From Tiliqua scincoides (lineage: Eukaryota > Chordata > Lepidosauria > Squamata > Scincidae): 64,000 nucleotides of DNA. The number at the start of each line of letters is the position of its first letter. Positions within the stretch are counted from its first letter, which is position 1. The stretch is taken from NCBI RefSeq assembly GCF_035046505.1, contig NC_089822.1:263945024-264009023 (forward strand), read 5' to 3'. The notes beneath the pieces are model-generated. The model saw nothing but the letters and a program-made list of their open reading frames with translations. It made no database searches and was not told the origin of the DNA. The translations under genes were made by a program, and so were the position numbers. Below, piece by piece: positions 1-11,846 of this stretch.

Positions 1-170
1 CCTTCCACACTATTTGGAAAGGGTGTGGTTTTGGCATGCCCTCCCATCCACCCAGAGCCTCTTACTGGTGTCTGCCATGTTGCATCTGGCCTCCCAGTTC
101 AAAAGTAACTAGTGATGATGTCATCACCAGTTACTTCCAGTAGCAGAAGACAAAAGTTGAGAAACGCTGC
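1..170 (+). mobile_element. hAT-like nonautonomous element, right part
   Basis: GAGCCTCTTACTGGTGTCTG and the CATCACCAGTTACTTCCAGT block, ending GTTGAGAAACGCTG, match the right half of the element at 7940-8285. The left half lies outside the window. Confidence 0.6.
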
Positions 171-289
171 ATAAGTGGAATGAAACCCCCACCACCACCC
201 GCCGCTCCATTGAGACACACACCTGGAATGCAGATGTCTTGACACAGGCTGTCAAAGGGCAGGGCAGAGATCTGGGGCTTTGTCTGAAA

Positions 290-905
290 GATCCTTCTCA
301 GCTGCAAACTCCAGCTCTCTTAAGAAAGATTTTCATTCCACCTGCCTCTGTTAACAAGAGGAGCAAAGAAGCTGAAAACAGTTCAAGCAATAAGGGAGGA
401 TATTAAATCTATAACATACCATAAAAATACAGTATAAAAGCATCAACCCCCTCTGTTTCAGAGACAGTCCCTGGCCTGGAATAAGGTTTTCCAGTGTCCC
501 TCCTCCTTCTGGTTCTTTCCTGCCACTCTTTCAGCTCTGACACTGCTCCCCCTTTGGCCTTGTCCCTGTCACACAAACCCCCAGCATAGAAGCAAAGTCC
601 TTTAAGAGCAGACCCAGAGCTTAGCATGCAAGGGGGGGGAGGGTTGTCACAGTTACTCTGCCCAGCCCCCCTCATCCCTTCACTGGCTGACCTTTGAGCC
701 TGGCCATCTCTGCCCCTCTGGGGGCTTCTCTCCCCCCCCTGCACCCACCCCCTGCAGCCCTGGGACCCCCACCCACCCAAAGGCACTTGCCAGGGAGGAC
801 TACTTGCCTGGGGAAGGGAGGCAAAGGGAGGGGCAGAGGAAGGATGTGGCTTCCCATTCACTGCTCTAGGAATCGGGAGTCGCCCCTGTTAACCTTTCCA
901 GTGCC
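290..905. repeat. Dispersed duplicate, copy 1
   Basis: Shares a long colinear series of matches with 7085-7720: CAGCTGCAAACTCCAGCT, CAGTTCAAGCAATAA, CCCAGCATAGAAGCAAAG against CCCAGCACAGAAACAAAG, and CATGCAAGGGGGGG. No coding feature was recognised in it. Confidence 0.7.
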
Positions 906-1234
906 TGTGAGTGGAGAACAAAGACTCCTTGCAGAGCAACCCAGGCTGGATCCTCCACTCCCAGGCTGGACAAGGCCCCCTCCCTTTTGGAGCCATTCCA
1001 GGAGGGGGGGGGAGAAAAACAGAGTGTATGATTGGCTCTGAAGGGGAGGCAGAGGGGCCGCTTGCACAACTTGTTCAGGCACCTGCAAAACCTAGTGCTT
1101 TGCACCCCCTCTAGCTACGCCACTGTTTATCAGTATCCTGAAAGACACTAACAGAATTTCCATGAGTTACAAAGTGCCATAAACTGGGTGCCTGCCCTGA
1201 GGATGTCCCATCTCTGGCACCTGTGCACCCCAGA

Positions 1235-1600
1235 CAGAGATGGGACATGCAGCAGAGCATCTTACAGGAGCCTCAGGCAGGAATTGGTCTGCAGGGCCAC
1301 ACAAACATCTAGGCAAGAAGGTGCACTGCCTGGAAAATACGGAGAGCCAGGAGAGCTGGATCACGCAAAAGGGTGATCACGCATCAAGTCCCGCCATCCT
1401 GTTTCCCACAGTGACCCACCACCTGCCTCTGGGAAGCTCCAAAGCAGGACAGAAAACTCAGTGTCTCCCTCACCACTGCTCCCCTGTACCTGGGATTCAG
1501 AGATCCCACACAGCCATCTGAACTATTAGTTATGGACAGACCTGCCCTCCATGAATAGATCCAACCCTCCTGCAGTCTCCTTCCTCCCCACAATGAGGTA
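1235..1600. mobile_element. CR1-like 3' region fragment (second subfamily)
   Basis: It holds the CATCCTGTTTCCCACAGTGA, CTGCCTCTGGGAAGC and AAAGCAGGACAGAAA blocks. It is similar to 5960-6180. Class by recalled similarity only. Confidence 0.45.
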
Positions 1601-2767
1601 GCTCACTCTCCAATACATTCCTGTAGGCCATGGTCAGAAACAAGATATGGGGGGGGGGTTTCCTTCAATTTAGGGGCTTATTTTGACAAGGTCACAGGAG
1701 GCATGACAGTAGCAGTGGGATCCACACAGAGAGTGTGACAACAATTTATTTATTTACAGCATTTATATCCCACCTTTCTCCCTAAGGGGATCCAAGGCTG
1801 CTTACAAAAAAAACAAGTGTAAATACAAAAGATAACAAACATTTTAGAATAACATTGGTGATAACAATATGCTGAGCTCACAATATAGAAATATCCCAAG
1901 ATGCCCAGTTCACCCATAAGGCTCTTCTCTGACCAAAAGCCAGCATCTAAAAATCCCTCTTAGAGAACAGGCTAACTGTGGTATGTTCACAAGGGTAAAC
2001 AGAAAGTCATAAATAAGAGCCATAAACAAATAAAAGGGATGCATAGAGGACCAGATCCTTTGTAATGGATATATCTGTAAACAAATTGCCGATGCGTATC
2101 GAATTGCCCTCCTGAACATCCTGAGGATCAAGATGTTGATCTGATAACCAAGCCAAATGTTTGTGGGACTGTTGGTCTGTTATTTTTCCCATGCTTGCCA
2201 TGGATGTGTTTTGCTCTCTTTGTGTGCTCTTTTGTCCCCCCTCCCCTACCTAGTCTATCCTATAAAACCAGCATCATTGTAATTGTTCACGGTCTCTCCA
2301 CGTGTGTGTGTGTTTGTGGAAGGCCCCGTTTGCAAACGAGTAAAACGTTAGAAGTCCTTTGAATTCTCCTGTCGCCTGTTTGTTTGCCTCTCCAAAAATC
2401 CAAAGAACCGTGTGTGTGTGTTCATTCGGGAACAGTTGGATACAAGAAGATTTGAGCTCAGCAATGGTCTGGTCCCAGCTACATTGATGGCCAGTAATAT
2501 CAGCATAACTTTGGCGTAACATAGCTGGGATTGTATAAATTCATTACGACAAAGCTGAGGGCAAAATGGTATCACTCTCAACAACTCAGAACACACACAT
2601 GGCAGCACCACCAAGTCCCAGCAATTGTGAAGCAGCTGCCAGTGCCACCACCTCCCCCAAATTAGCCATGCACAGAAGAAAGCTTCATGTTCCCCATACA
2701 ACACCTGAGGAGGTTAGAAAGAAGAGACAATGGTGGTTCTCCTTTCCCTGGATCCTACAGTCTACTG

Positions 2768-3017
2768 CAGTGGTTCCCTAACTGTGTGCCATGGTGCCTT
2801 GTGGTGCCATAGCACACTCACAGGGGTGCCACAGGCTGTCCCCAGTGGCCCCTTCTATTAGCTCTCCCAAGTTCTGCCATCTTGTATCACATGAGATTTT
2901 TGTGCCGCCATCTTAGACTGTGCGAGATTTTGCGCAATCCATGATGGCAGTGCCTGCCTGAGCTGGGAAAAACAGGCCGCAGGGGCACGATGACCCTGGT
3001 CAGTTTGGGAACTGCTG
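2768..3017 (+). mobile_element. hAT-like nonautonomous element
   Basis: Termini are CAGTGGTTCCCTAACTG and CAGTTTGGGAACTGCTG. Flanking octamers GTCTACTG and ATCTAGTG match at 6 of 8 positions. Confidence 0.65.
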
Positions 3018-3627
3018 ATCTAGTGGTTCCAAGGGATGGAAACACTCTGGGCCAGAGAAGTTCAGTGAACACTTGTCTTTTATGGAAATGGTACAAATCC
3101 ATCCTTAGCTCCCAAACCCCAAGGCTCACGTTTCAGGAGTGCTTAACTAGGCATTTCTCAGTGCAGGGTGAGTGAGTGCGAGGGAGAGTGAATGCAAGAG
3201 AGGGGAACCTTGTTCCCGCAGAGCCAATGGTCCGCGGGAGGATCAGTGAGGATTTCATTTGAAATGAATCTGCCAGCAATACAGGGAAGATACTGAATTA
3301 TTTGGTCTATCAATGGTTGTTTGGCTCCTGGCCTCTACAGGAATACCTTCACAGGTAGGTTATGCAAGCATAATATTGCACGTTACTTTTAATTGTAAAC
3401 ACTAGAGCTGAAACAAGCATTCACGAATAAACACAAAAGTGCCAAATTTCAAAGGTAAAATTTTAGTGGAGATTCATGTAATTTATCCTTGTTAGCATAC
3501 CTTGAATTTTAAGCATACCTTCATTTTTGTAAGCAAACATTAAACTAATTTTTTAATCATAGCTTAAATTAAACTAAGCATAACTTAAACAAAATATGCA
3601 AATTTTCCCTTAAAACGGCCACGATGC

Positions 3628-3755
3628 CATAGCATTGGAGGATAGCAAATGTCACACCAATCTTTAAAAAGGGAAGGAGAGGGGACCTGGGAAACTATAG
3701 GCCAGTCAGCCTAACATAAGATGGTGGAATGCCTCATCAAAGATAGAATCTTAAA
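3628..3755 (+). mobile_element. CR1-type LINE fragment (reverse transcriptase)
   Basis: Translation gives WRIANVTPIFKKGRRGDLGN and YRPVSLT, the conserved CR1/L2 reverse-transcriptase block. It is short and interrupted downstream. Confidence 0.75.
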
Positions 3756-4100
3756 ACACCTGCAGCGCAATCCTGAGGCACATTTGCACCTCCTCGGGAG
3801 TCGGCAAGGCCGGTGCACAGAATTGTGCCAGTCTGCAGAGGTGGGAATAAGCCTCCTTGCCAACGGAGTCTCTGAGTCTTGTGTCAGCTGAGCTGGGGGG
3901 GGGAGGAGGGCAGGCAGTGGGTGGCCCTGGGGGACCAGGAGGTGGGGGTTGGATCTGGCAGTTATGCCAAATCCAAACCCTCATTCCCAGGGAGTCTTGA
4001 GCAGTTTCAAATTTCAGTGCAGATCACGGTCCTGATCCAAAGACTGATCGATGTCCCGGTTTTCTCCTCCTACCTTCCTTCTCAGGCAAAGAGACTGTAG

Positions 4101-4576
4101 TGTTGACAACCTTCAGTCTCGAAAGACTCTGGTATTGCGCTCTGAAAGGTGGTTCTGGAACAGCGTCTAGTGTGGCTGAAAAGGCCGATTCGGGAGTGAC
4201 AATCCCTTCCACACCAGGAGCAAGTGCAGTCTGTCCCTGGTCTGTCTCCCTAGCTACGGGCCTTCCTTCTTTGCCTCTTAGCCTCAGACTGTTGGCAAAG
4301 TGTCTCTTCAAACTGGGAAAGGCCATGCTGCACAGCCTGCCTCCAAGCGGGCCGCTCAGAGGCCAGGGTTTCCCACTTGTTGAGGTCTATCCCTAAGGCC
4401 TTCAGATCCCTCTTGCAGATGTTCTTGTATCGCAGCTGTGGTCTACCTGTAGGGCGCTTTCCTTGCACGAGTTCTCCATAGAGGAGATCCTTTGGGATCC
4501 GGCCATCATCCATTCTCACGACATGACCGAGCCAACGCAGGCGTCTCTGTTTCAGCAGTGCATACATGCTAGAGAC
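4101..4576 (-). mobile_element. LINE copy 1, clade uncertain, 3' end of ORF2
   Basis: The minus-strand frame encodes [20 protein letters not shown], a motif common near the C-terminus of non-LTR reverse transcriptases, then [15 protein letters not shown]. The 3' end ends in the tail ccatagtctttcgagactga-type (here with changes). It is truncated at its 5' end at about 4576. Confidence 0.85.
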
Positions 4577-4689
4577 TGAAAGCCCCAAAATCCCATTCCC
4601 CCCCAAAGGTCAACAGAAGGACTCTGCCAGTTCCCCTGCCTGCCTTCTGAGTCCAGCAATCCCATCTCCCCACCCTGACTCCCAGTCCC

Positions 4690-5100
4690 AGAAGAGGAGG
4701 GGCCAGATAGGAAGTGTGGAGGAGGGGCAAATGGGAAGTGGGTGTGTGGAGGCGGGAACTTTCCCTGTATGCTCGGCACCGCGCTCCTCTCCTCCAGCCA
4801 CCTGGAGCTGCTCTAGCCAGCCCTGCTCCTCTCCTCATCCCCCCGCCCCGTTGGCTGCTCCAGCCTTGCCGCGCCGTGCTCAGATTACTGTGTGATGCGA
4901 GCAGGCTGGGCTGCAGGTCGCGTGACAGTGTTTTGGGCGGGCGGGAAGGCTGCCTCTCTCTGGTTGGCTGGGAGCTGATTTGCATGTTTGGAGGAGGCAG
5001 CCAATGAGCGCATCGGAGGGGGGAGCGAAGCCCCGCTTTGCAGGGACAGCCCCGCCCGAGGCGGAGTTAAGGAGGGGCTGGGAGGAGGATCACTAGAAAA
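4690..5100. promoter_or_regulatory. Isolated GC-rich promoter-like block with octamer and CCAAT boxes
   Basis: The block contains ATTTGCAT (octamer), CCAAT in both orientations (GGTTGGCT near 4960 and AGCCAATGAG near 5000), GGGCGGGCGGG and a CCCCGCCC GC box. CpG density is much higher than in the flanks. No coding exon was recognised on either side, so the gene it serves is unknown. Confidence 0.4.
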
Positions 5101-5195
5101 GGTATTGAGAACAAAACGGCTAATATTATAATGCTCTTGTACAGGGATGCTCAAACTTTCAACTTTAGGGATGCTGGACCTTTAACAAGTGTATA

Positions 5196-5681
5196 GAAGA
5201 GAGAATTGCAGCAGGTGCAACTTGTCATCCCACAGATCTTGTACAAATCGATGGTAAGGCCACGCCTGGAGTATTGTGACCAGTTCTGGTCACCACATGT
5301 CAAAAAGGACATAGTGGAAATGGAAAAGGTGCAAAAGAGAGCGACTAAGATGATTACGGGGCTGGGGCGCCTTCCTTATGAGGAAAGGCTACAGTTTGGG
5401 CCTCTTCAGCCTAGAAAAGAGACGCCTGAGGGGGGACATGATTGAGACATACAAAATTATGCAGGGGATGGACAGAGTGGATAGGGAGATGCTCTTTACA
5501 CTCTCACATAACACCAGAACCAGGGGACATCCACTAAAATTGAGTGTTGGGAGAGTTAGGACAAAAGAAAATGTTACTTTACTCAGCGTGTGGTTGGTCT
5601 GTGGAACTCCTTGCCACAGGATGTGGTGATGGCGTCTGGCCTGGGCGCCTTTAAAAGGGGATTGGACAAGTTTCTGGAGGA
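5196..5681 (+). mobile_element. CR1 LINE 3' ORF2 fragment
   Basis: It encodes RPRLEYCDQFWSPHVKKDIV, KVQKRATKMITGL and RRLRGDMIETYKIMQ, the typical CR1 C-terminal region, and stops inside the 3' UTR where an antisense CR1 end abuts. Confidence 0.85.
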
Positions 5682-5746
5682 GCATAAGAACAGCCCCACT
5701 GGATCAGGCCATAGGCCCATCTAGTCCAGCTTCCTGTATCTCACAG
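5682..5746 (-). mobile_element. CR1 3' end, antisense
   Basis: GCATAAGAACAGCCCCACTG and the TCTAGTCCAGCTTCCTGTAT block are the reverse complement of the CR1 3' UTR end. It meets a sense CR1 head to tail at 5681. Confidence 0.75.
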
Positions 5747-5959
5747 GCCACATCAAGAACTTCCACGGGCTGAATTTGGCCCATGGCCGTGATTTTTGAC
5801 ACCACTGGTTTAGGGTTTTATAGGCTAAAACCAGTGCTTTGAATTGGACCCAAAACTGAATGGGAGCCAATTGAACTGGCAATGCGGCAATTTCAGAAGA
5901 TCACAAAAACAGCTCCCCTCAGTCAGCCGTGTCACATCCTGCAATGACGGACTTGCACG

Positions 5960-6180
5960 CACAGAGCACCTTACAGGAGCCTAGGAGGGAATCTGTCTGC
6001 AGGGCCACACAGAAAAATTACGCCGAAGGGGGCTCATCTAGTCCACCATCCTGTTCCCCACAGTGCCCATCTCTGCAGGACAGAATGCCCTGTGTCTCTC
6101 TTGCCACTGCTCCCATGCAACTGGGACTCAAGACAGAAACCACAAATGGCAGAGGAGTGCTCCTCAATGGAGAGGCTGGA
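5960..6180. mobile_element. CR1-like 3' region fragment (second subfamily)
   Basis: It shares AGAGCACCTTACAGGAGCCT-type sequence and the CATCCTGTTCCCCACAGTG block with 1235-1600. Confidence 0.45.
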
Positions 6181-6789
6181 CGGAAGGAGTTATGTTTTTT
6201 TAAGTATAATACCACATTGAACAGCCGAAGAATAATAATCTGGCTGCCCAATGGACTGTTTATGAGGGGAAAACACACCCCCTTCCTGGGTCCCTCACTA
6301 CATATGAGGAAAATGGTGCCTGCTGAGGTGAAAAACAAAGCTGATGCTTGTGAATGTTGGACAGGCTCTGGGCGTGCTGATGGAGAGTCCTGCCTAAATG
6401 CTACAATAGTGCCAGGTCGCTTGAAGGGTCTGTCGCTATCTCCCAAACCTGCCACCACCTCAGCCCAAACAGCAAATTCTCTCACAGTGGGAGAAACTAG
6501 CGCAAGTGTGTTTTTCACCTCCCAAAGGTGAAAAAAGCGCATGTTTATTTTTGTGCGGCAAAGATAGGTGGGACCTCAGCCGCGTCTGTGAGCCGATAAA
6601 CGCTCCTTTCTCTCCAAAACTCAAGTGATTGCCCTGGTGCCAGACAGAGCTCAGGGATCTATGGAAACCAGGCCCCCACTCTGCACACCCCCCTCCTACC
6701 CTTGGGACTTGGCCCACATTGTTCCTCAGAGCCCAATTCCTCCCCTCTTCTCAGCTAAGCTGTGCCCATTTATTCCTTTTCACTTGAAA

Positions 6790-7060
6790 CCTTTCAGCCT
6801 TCCCACAACATGAGCATTTATATGGTTCTTCCCCTGTGTGGATTTATTGATGTACTATAAGGAATGAGTGCAACGCTTCACACAAACTAGTTTGCCCCAT
6901 GGGATACTGGTTGCTTGCCCCATGGCATATTTTGATATGCTGTCAGATTGGAGTTCCAACTGAAGCTCTTCCCAACTCTCTCCACTGTGTGGGACCTTCG
7001 ATGCAGAGTCAGGCTTGAGTTCACACTGAAGCTTTTTACACACCTTTGGATCAGGCAAGG
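6790..7060 (-). pseudogene. Decayed C2H2 zinc-finger pseudogene fragment
   Basis: Read on the minus strand, one frame gives KSFSVNSSLTLHRRSHT then VGKSFSWNSNLTAYQN, with the cysteine pairs lost. After a frame change, HQ-stop-IHTGEEPYKCSCCGKAERF appears. The finger spacing and the HTGE-PYKC linker show C2H2 array descent. No SCAN or linker exon was found nearby, so it is an isolated remnant. Confidence 0.75.
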
Positions 7061-7084
7061 ATGCTGGATACTGGATCAGGCATG

Positions 7085-7720
7085 GATCCTTTTCAGCTGC
7101 AAACTCCAGCTTTCTTCTTTTTGATTTTTATCCCACCCATCAGTATTAAAACCAGGAGCAGAGAAACTTACAGCAGTTCAAGCAATAAACAATATCAAAG
7201 ATCTAGAATACATTAAATATACAACACAGTCAAAAAGCACCCACCCCCTCAGTTTCAGGAACAGTTCCAAGCCTGAGATCTTGTCCCCCAGTGTCTCTGC
7301 TACAACCTGCTGTTTTAGGCAGGTTTCAGTGCTGGGTGGCCCCTCTCCTGGCTTTTACACTGTGCCTGTCAAAACCCCCAGCACAGAAACAAAGCCCCTC
7401 AAGGGCAGACCCAAAGTTGAACATGCAAGGGGGGGATTGGTACAGCTGGTCTTCTCAGCCCCCTCCCCTGGCTGGGCTTTGAGCCAGGGGGCTTCCTTTC
7501 CATCCCTGCTTCCCTCTGTTCCTTTCCTCCAGCACCCCTCTAGGACTCCTCTTTGCCTCCAACTACCTTTGGACTCGCCAGAAGATGCTGCTGAAGTCAG
7601 TATGTGGAGGGGGGAGGCAAAGAAGGGGTGGAGCAGGCAGTGGCTTCTCCAATTACCCCCCCCATCAGCATCTCTAGGAAACTGGAATCACTCCTTTTAA
7701 CCCTTAGAGAGCCAAGAGGA
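7085..7720. repeat. Dispersed duplicate, copy 2
   Basis: Partner of 290-905 in the same orientation. It lies directly beside the finger pseudogene at 6790-7060. Confidence 0.7.
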
Positions 7721-7939
7721 AAGAATGCAGAGGATCAAATACTGGAACTTCTATCTCTTCCAGTCTATCTCTTCCAGTCGTGCATCCCCTCGATTCCCAT
7801 GCAGCATCTCATGCACCATGCAGAGCCTCACCTCACTGAAAACTGGGCCAAAGCTTCTACACCAGTGCTAATATTCCCATTGAAAGGCCAACACTGGCAC
7901 TGGAGATCTTACGCCCAGCACTGGCTGAATCGCTTACGT

Positions 7940-8285
7940 CAGTGTTTCTCAACCAGTGGTGCTCATACTTGAGGTAGTGTCCAGTGGTATGAGCAGGACC
8001 CCCAGTCCCCCACCACCTGGCAGTGACACCAGCAATACAATGTGATAAACAGCAGTAGGAGGCTTGGATTGGCTTGACAGGCAGAGCTCCAGCATACGCT
8101 TTTCACATGCTTGAAGAAGCCCTCCCATTCACTCTGAGCCTCTTACTGGTGTTTGTCACACTGTGTGTGGACTCCATATCAGGAAGTAACTGCCAATGAC
8201 ATCATCGCCAGTTATTTTCAGTGGTACTTCTGGAAGGTGGACCATGCAAAGTGGTACGGCAGGGGACAAATGTTGAGAAACACTG
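7940..8285 (+). mobile_element. hAT-like nonautonomous element
   Basis: Termini are CAGTGTTTCTCAACCAGTGG and TGTTGAGAAACACTG, inverted repeats. Related copies lie at 1-170, 25776-26247, 39329-39674 and 42822-43179. Confidence 0.7.
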
Positions 8286-8430
8286 GCTTCCAAACCCTAC
8301 AGGAAACAGTGTTTTTCTCCTAGTGGCAATCACGCCACCTCCACAAGTGATAAAAGCAGCCCTCAGCCCTTGTGCACACGGAAGAGGGGTGAGGAGTTAT
8401 GTCCCACACCACCTCTCCTATCACTTGTAT

Positions 8431-9009
8431 CAGCCATTTTCAACCGGTGTGCCGTGAATGGTCCAGAGGTTTGGTGATGGCGTCTCGCCTAGAAAAGGGG
8501 AAAATTTCTGGAGGAAGAGTCCATCACAGGTTACAAGCCATGATGTGTATGTGCAACCTCCTGATTTTGGAAGTAGGCTACCTCAGAATGCCAGATGCAA
8601 GGGAGGGCACCAGATGCAGGTCTGTTGTGATCTCATGTGCTCCCTGAGGCATTTGGTGGACCACTGTGAGATACAGGAAGCTGGACTAGATGAGCCTTTG
8701 GCCTGATCCAGTGGGGCTCTTATGTTGGTGTGCAGCAGGAGTTTCAAGCACAATGGCTGAAAATCACTAAAATGTTTTTCTGTGGCTCTGTTTCTGGGGC
8801 AACTGTCTGCAGTAACAAATTGTCCCTCTTCCTCCACCGGCACAGAGCTGTTGGAGGAAAAGGGACAGACATTTCATTAATACAAACAAGTCGCCCTAGA
8901 AACAGAGCTGCAAAACTCCGAAGTTTCTCCTGGAAGCCGGAGGTGACATCTAAAAAAGCGAAGACCATAGAGTAGTGTACAGTGAGCTGAAAAACATTGA
9001 AAATCACTG
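8431..9009 (+). mobile_element. hAT-like element split by a CR1
   Basis: The left end CATTTTCAACCGGTGTGCC and the right end ACATTGAAAATCACTG are inverted repeats. The body matches 13167-13426 (for example GCCCTAGAAACAGAGCTGCA). A CR1 occupies 8458-8735. Confidence 0.65.
8458..8735 (+). mobile_element. CR1 3' UTR, inserted in a hAT-like element
   Basis: It matches the other CR1 3' ends here (GGTTACAAGCCATGATGTGT to GGGGCTCTTATG) and splits the element at 8431-9009. Confidence 0.75.
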
Positions 9010-10123
9010 ATCTGTATTTCATCCACTTTGGCTATATTCCGACAGCAGCACTTTGTGGGGTTATGCCCAGGACTCACAGCAGGAGTGGGGCGGGGAATGA
9101 AGATGCTGAAGATTGCTCAGGACTTCTTGATGGGAAGAACTGCCTGGTTGTGGAGTAGAAGCTGACTAAGGAGAGGTTAGTATGGCAAGAAATCTAGTAG
9201 AGGCCTCCCAACCTTCCCATTTATTGTGTGCACATAAATAAGGTACTTCATAGAATGGGGTGGAATTCCCAAGGGATATAGAAGCCAAATGTTTTAATTA
9301 TTGAACCAGATTTATATCCCGACTGCTTCCAGGGTGTTCCTGACAGCATTCCTACATCCGAATCATTCCATAAAACACCATACAAAGTACAAAAATCATG
9401 GAGCCAAAACAAGATATAAAACAATTAATAAATCTAAATGTTTGACAGTCTGATGTAGAGCCAAACTAAACAGGATGTTAAATGCATGCTTTGCATTTGT
9501 GTCTCTTGGTGTCTATGTTTTGAAAATACAGTAGCCATACCTCTCCCACCCCCACTACAAATTGGGATCTTAGTGGGCAGGGCAGGGAAAGAGGAGAGGT
9601 TTAAGCTCTCCCTCATACTTCAGATGCCTGACACCAATCACCCACCCAAGCTGGAATTTTCCCTGTGGGGGAAGCTGCCTGGGGAAAGGGCTAACCCCCC
9701 TCCCATGCACTATGATTCTGATCCAGATTGGGGCCACCCATAGGTGCTACTTGGAACAAACAAAATGGGATGCAAATACAAATCACCCATTTTAACATCT
9801 CATCTAGTCTAGCCCTGAGATAGCGAAGGAAGGAGGCCATATTAATTTAATTAGGGAGTATTTTATGGCTTGCTTCCCATTTTGTATAACTGAATTCTGT
9901 GTACTGATTGCAGCAAATCGATGTTTACAGGGCAGCCCCAGCACATTTACTCATAAGTAAATCCCAATGAATTTAGTGGGACCAACTTTCTAGACTTAGA
10001 TTTCCATATATACTTTTATACACGTCCGTAGTCTGCTAAAACAAAGTCAATACTGCCTCACCCCTTCCTGCATGGAAGTTTCAGCCTCTGGAGGCCTTCT
10101 TGGGTTAAGGCGAACGTCTATTC
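9010..10123. other. Gene-free stretch
   Basis: No exon, RNA gene or clear repeat ends were recognised apart from a faint short-palindrome remnant near 9930-9990. Open frames here lack family resemblance. Confidence 0.5.
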
Positions 10124-10445
10124 CAGGGGTCTCCAGACTTTTTGGGCAGATTTGGGCACATCAAATATCTGGCGCGGTGTTGAGGGCCGGAAAAAGAATT
10201 TAAATATAAAATTTAAATAAATAAATTAGAGATGGAACTTAGATGAGTGAATAAATGAATGAATGGGCTCATTCATTCAACTTGTCCAGCCCTCAGAACA
10301 CCCTCCAGATGCAACCAGAGCACAGCTCCGGTCATGTTCAGTTGAGTGGGCCAGAGGCTTCCGGGGACAAGAGGCTGGCTGCGGGCTGGATAGAGGCTTG
10401 CCGCATGCCGCATCTGACCCCTGGGCCGGGGTTTGGAGACGCCTG
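10124..10445. mobile_element. hAT-like element with perfect 8-bp target duplication
   Basis: Termini are CAGGGGTCTCCAGAC and GTTTGGAGACGCCTG. GTCTATTC occurs on both sides (10116-10123 and 10446-10453). It is 322 bp long with no transposase. Confidence 0.85.
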
Positions 10446-10917
10446 GTCTATTCCCTAGCCCCAGAGTAAGACTGTGTCAGGCCAAAACTTTGCTTTGTTA
10501 CTGTTCTTTAGAATGGAGCACTTAAGGTAGGGACAGGCAACTTGTGGTTCAGTGGCTCAATCCAACCCCCAATGTAGACCTCAATCCCACACACACTCAC
10601 TCACACCATATCTTATCTGTGTGCTCCCCATATGATCTGAGACGCCGGCAAAGGGCTCTTTAACCCCATCCCACTCAACGTGGACAGTAGCAGTGGCTGT
10701 GATGGAGTCCTACACTAATCACTCACCATTGGCCTGTCTCTTAGCTCATGCAGGCTGAGGAGCCAAACTGGAGGAGGCTCTGCAAAAGCTTAACTTCTGT
10801 TCAGACTATGGAGGAAGGAGTTAGGGAGCCCCTTGGCCACACCTTGGCTTGCACAGGATTGGACAGAGATTATTTAGTTCCTGCTCAGTTCAAAATGTGG
10901 CACCCATTAACAAGTAC

Positions 10918-11846
10918 TTACTGACCAGTAATTTCTGTTTTCTGGCCACCATGCGTCCGTTTATGTCTATTCAGGCTTGAAGTGCCTGTGAAGTTTTCCC
11001 CACAGTCAGAGCACTCATATGGTTTCTCTCCTGTGTGGATTCTCTGGTGAGTTACAAGTTTTGATCTCCGACTAAAACCTTTCCCACAAACCAAGCACTG
11101 AAACGGTTTCTCCCCAGTGTGGATTCTTTCGTGGACGCGGAGGTGTGTCCTCCGGCTGAAACCCTTCCCACACTCTGGGCATTGATATGGTCTCTCCCCT
11201 GTATGGGTTCTTCGGTGCAAAACAAGGTTTGACTGCTGACTGAAGCTCTTCCCACACTCCGAGCAGGTATACGGCTTCTCTCCAGTGTGAGTTCTTTCAT
11301 GTTTAGTAAGGTTTGCTTTGTGAGCGAAACCCTTGCTGCAAACTGTGCAAATATGTGGCTTTTCATCACTGTGAGTCCTCCGGTGCCTGCTAAGGCTCGA
11401 GCAGTCACTGAAGCTGTTCCCACACACCGTGCATTTGTACGGCTTTTCTCCTGTGTGTATCCTCTGGTGAGTAACAAGGTCTCCTCTTCGGCTAAAGTTT
11501 TTCCCACAATCTGTACATTTGTAGGGCTTTTCTCCTGAATGCATTCTCTGATTTTCAATAGGCTCAGACCTGCTTCTCCAAGATGGCCCACACTCAGCGT
11601 ACGGCGTTTTACTATCACCTTTGGGTATTTTTTCTTGGACTGTTGTTTCATTGAGTTGGTTGTAGCCTTGAGGGCAATGAATTAATTTTTTCCTTTCTCT
11701 TCCTGGACTGCTTCCTGTGCAACTCTCTGGTAGGGAGCCTCTATCAGGACTATGGGAAACATTCTGCTCCAATCTTCCTGATAACTTCCAGTGTGATTCC
11801 ACTTTCCTGGAGACTTCTGGATGATTTTTCTCCTTCCTTGAAATAC
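10918..11846 (-). CDS. Gene A zinc-finger exon
   Basis: The acceptor is ttattccaacag|GT. The exon encodes a low-complexity spacer starting [13 protein letters not shown], then a degenerate finger (YAECGPSW...ENQRMH, first Cys and first His missing), then seven intact C2H2 fingers and a TAA stop at 10918. Linkers are TGEKP or close variants; the finger 2-3 linker reads SDEKP. Confidence 0.9.

Noticed and set aside
2150-2450. Possible solo LTR-like fossil (TATA-like and poly(A)-signal-like words, TG...CA-like ends)
   Set aside because: No matching target duplication, partner LTR or internal region was seen, so the call is too weak to list.
5929-6542. 200- and 174-codon open frames on opposite strands
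   Set aside because: They overlap a CR1-like fragment and show no coding features.
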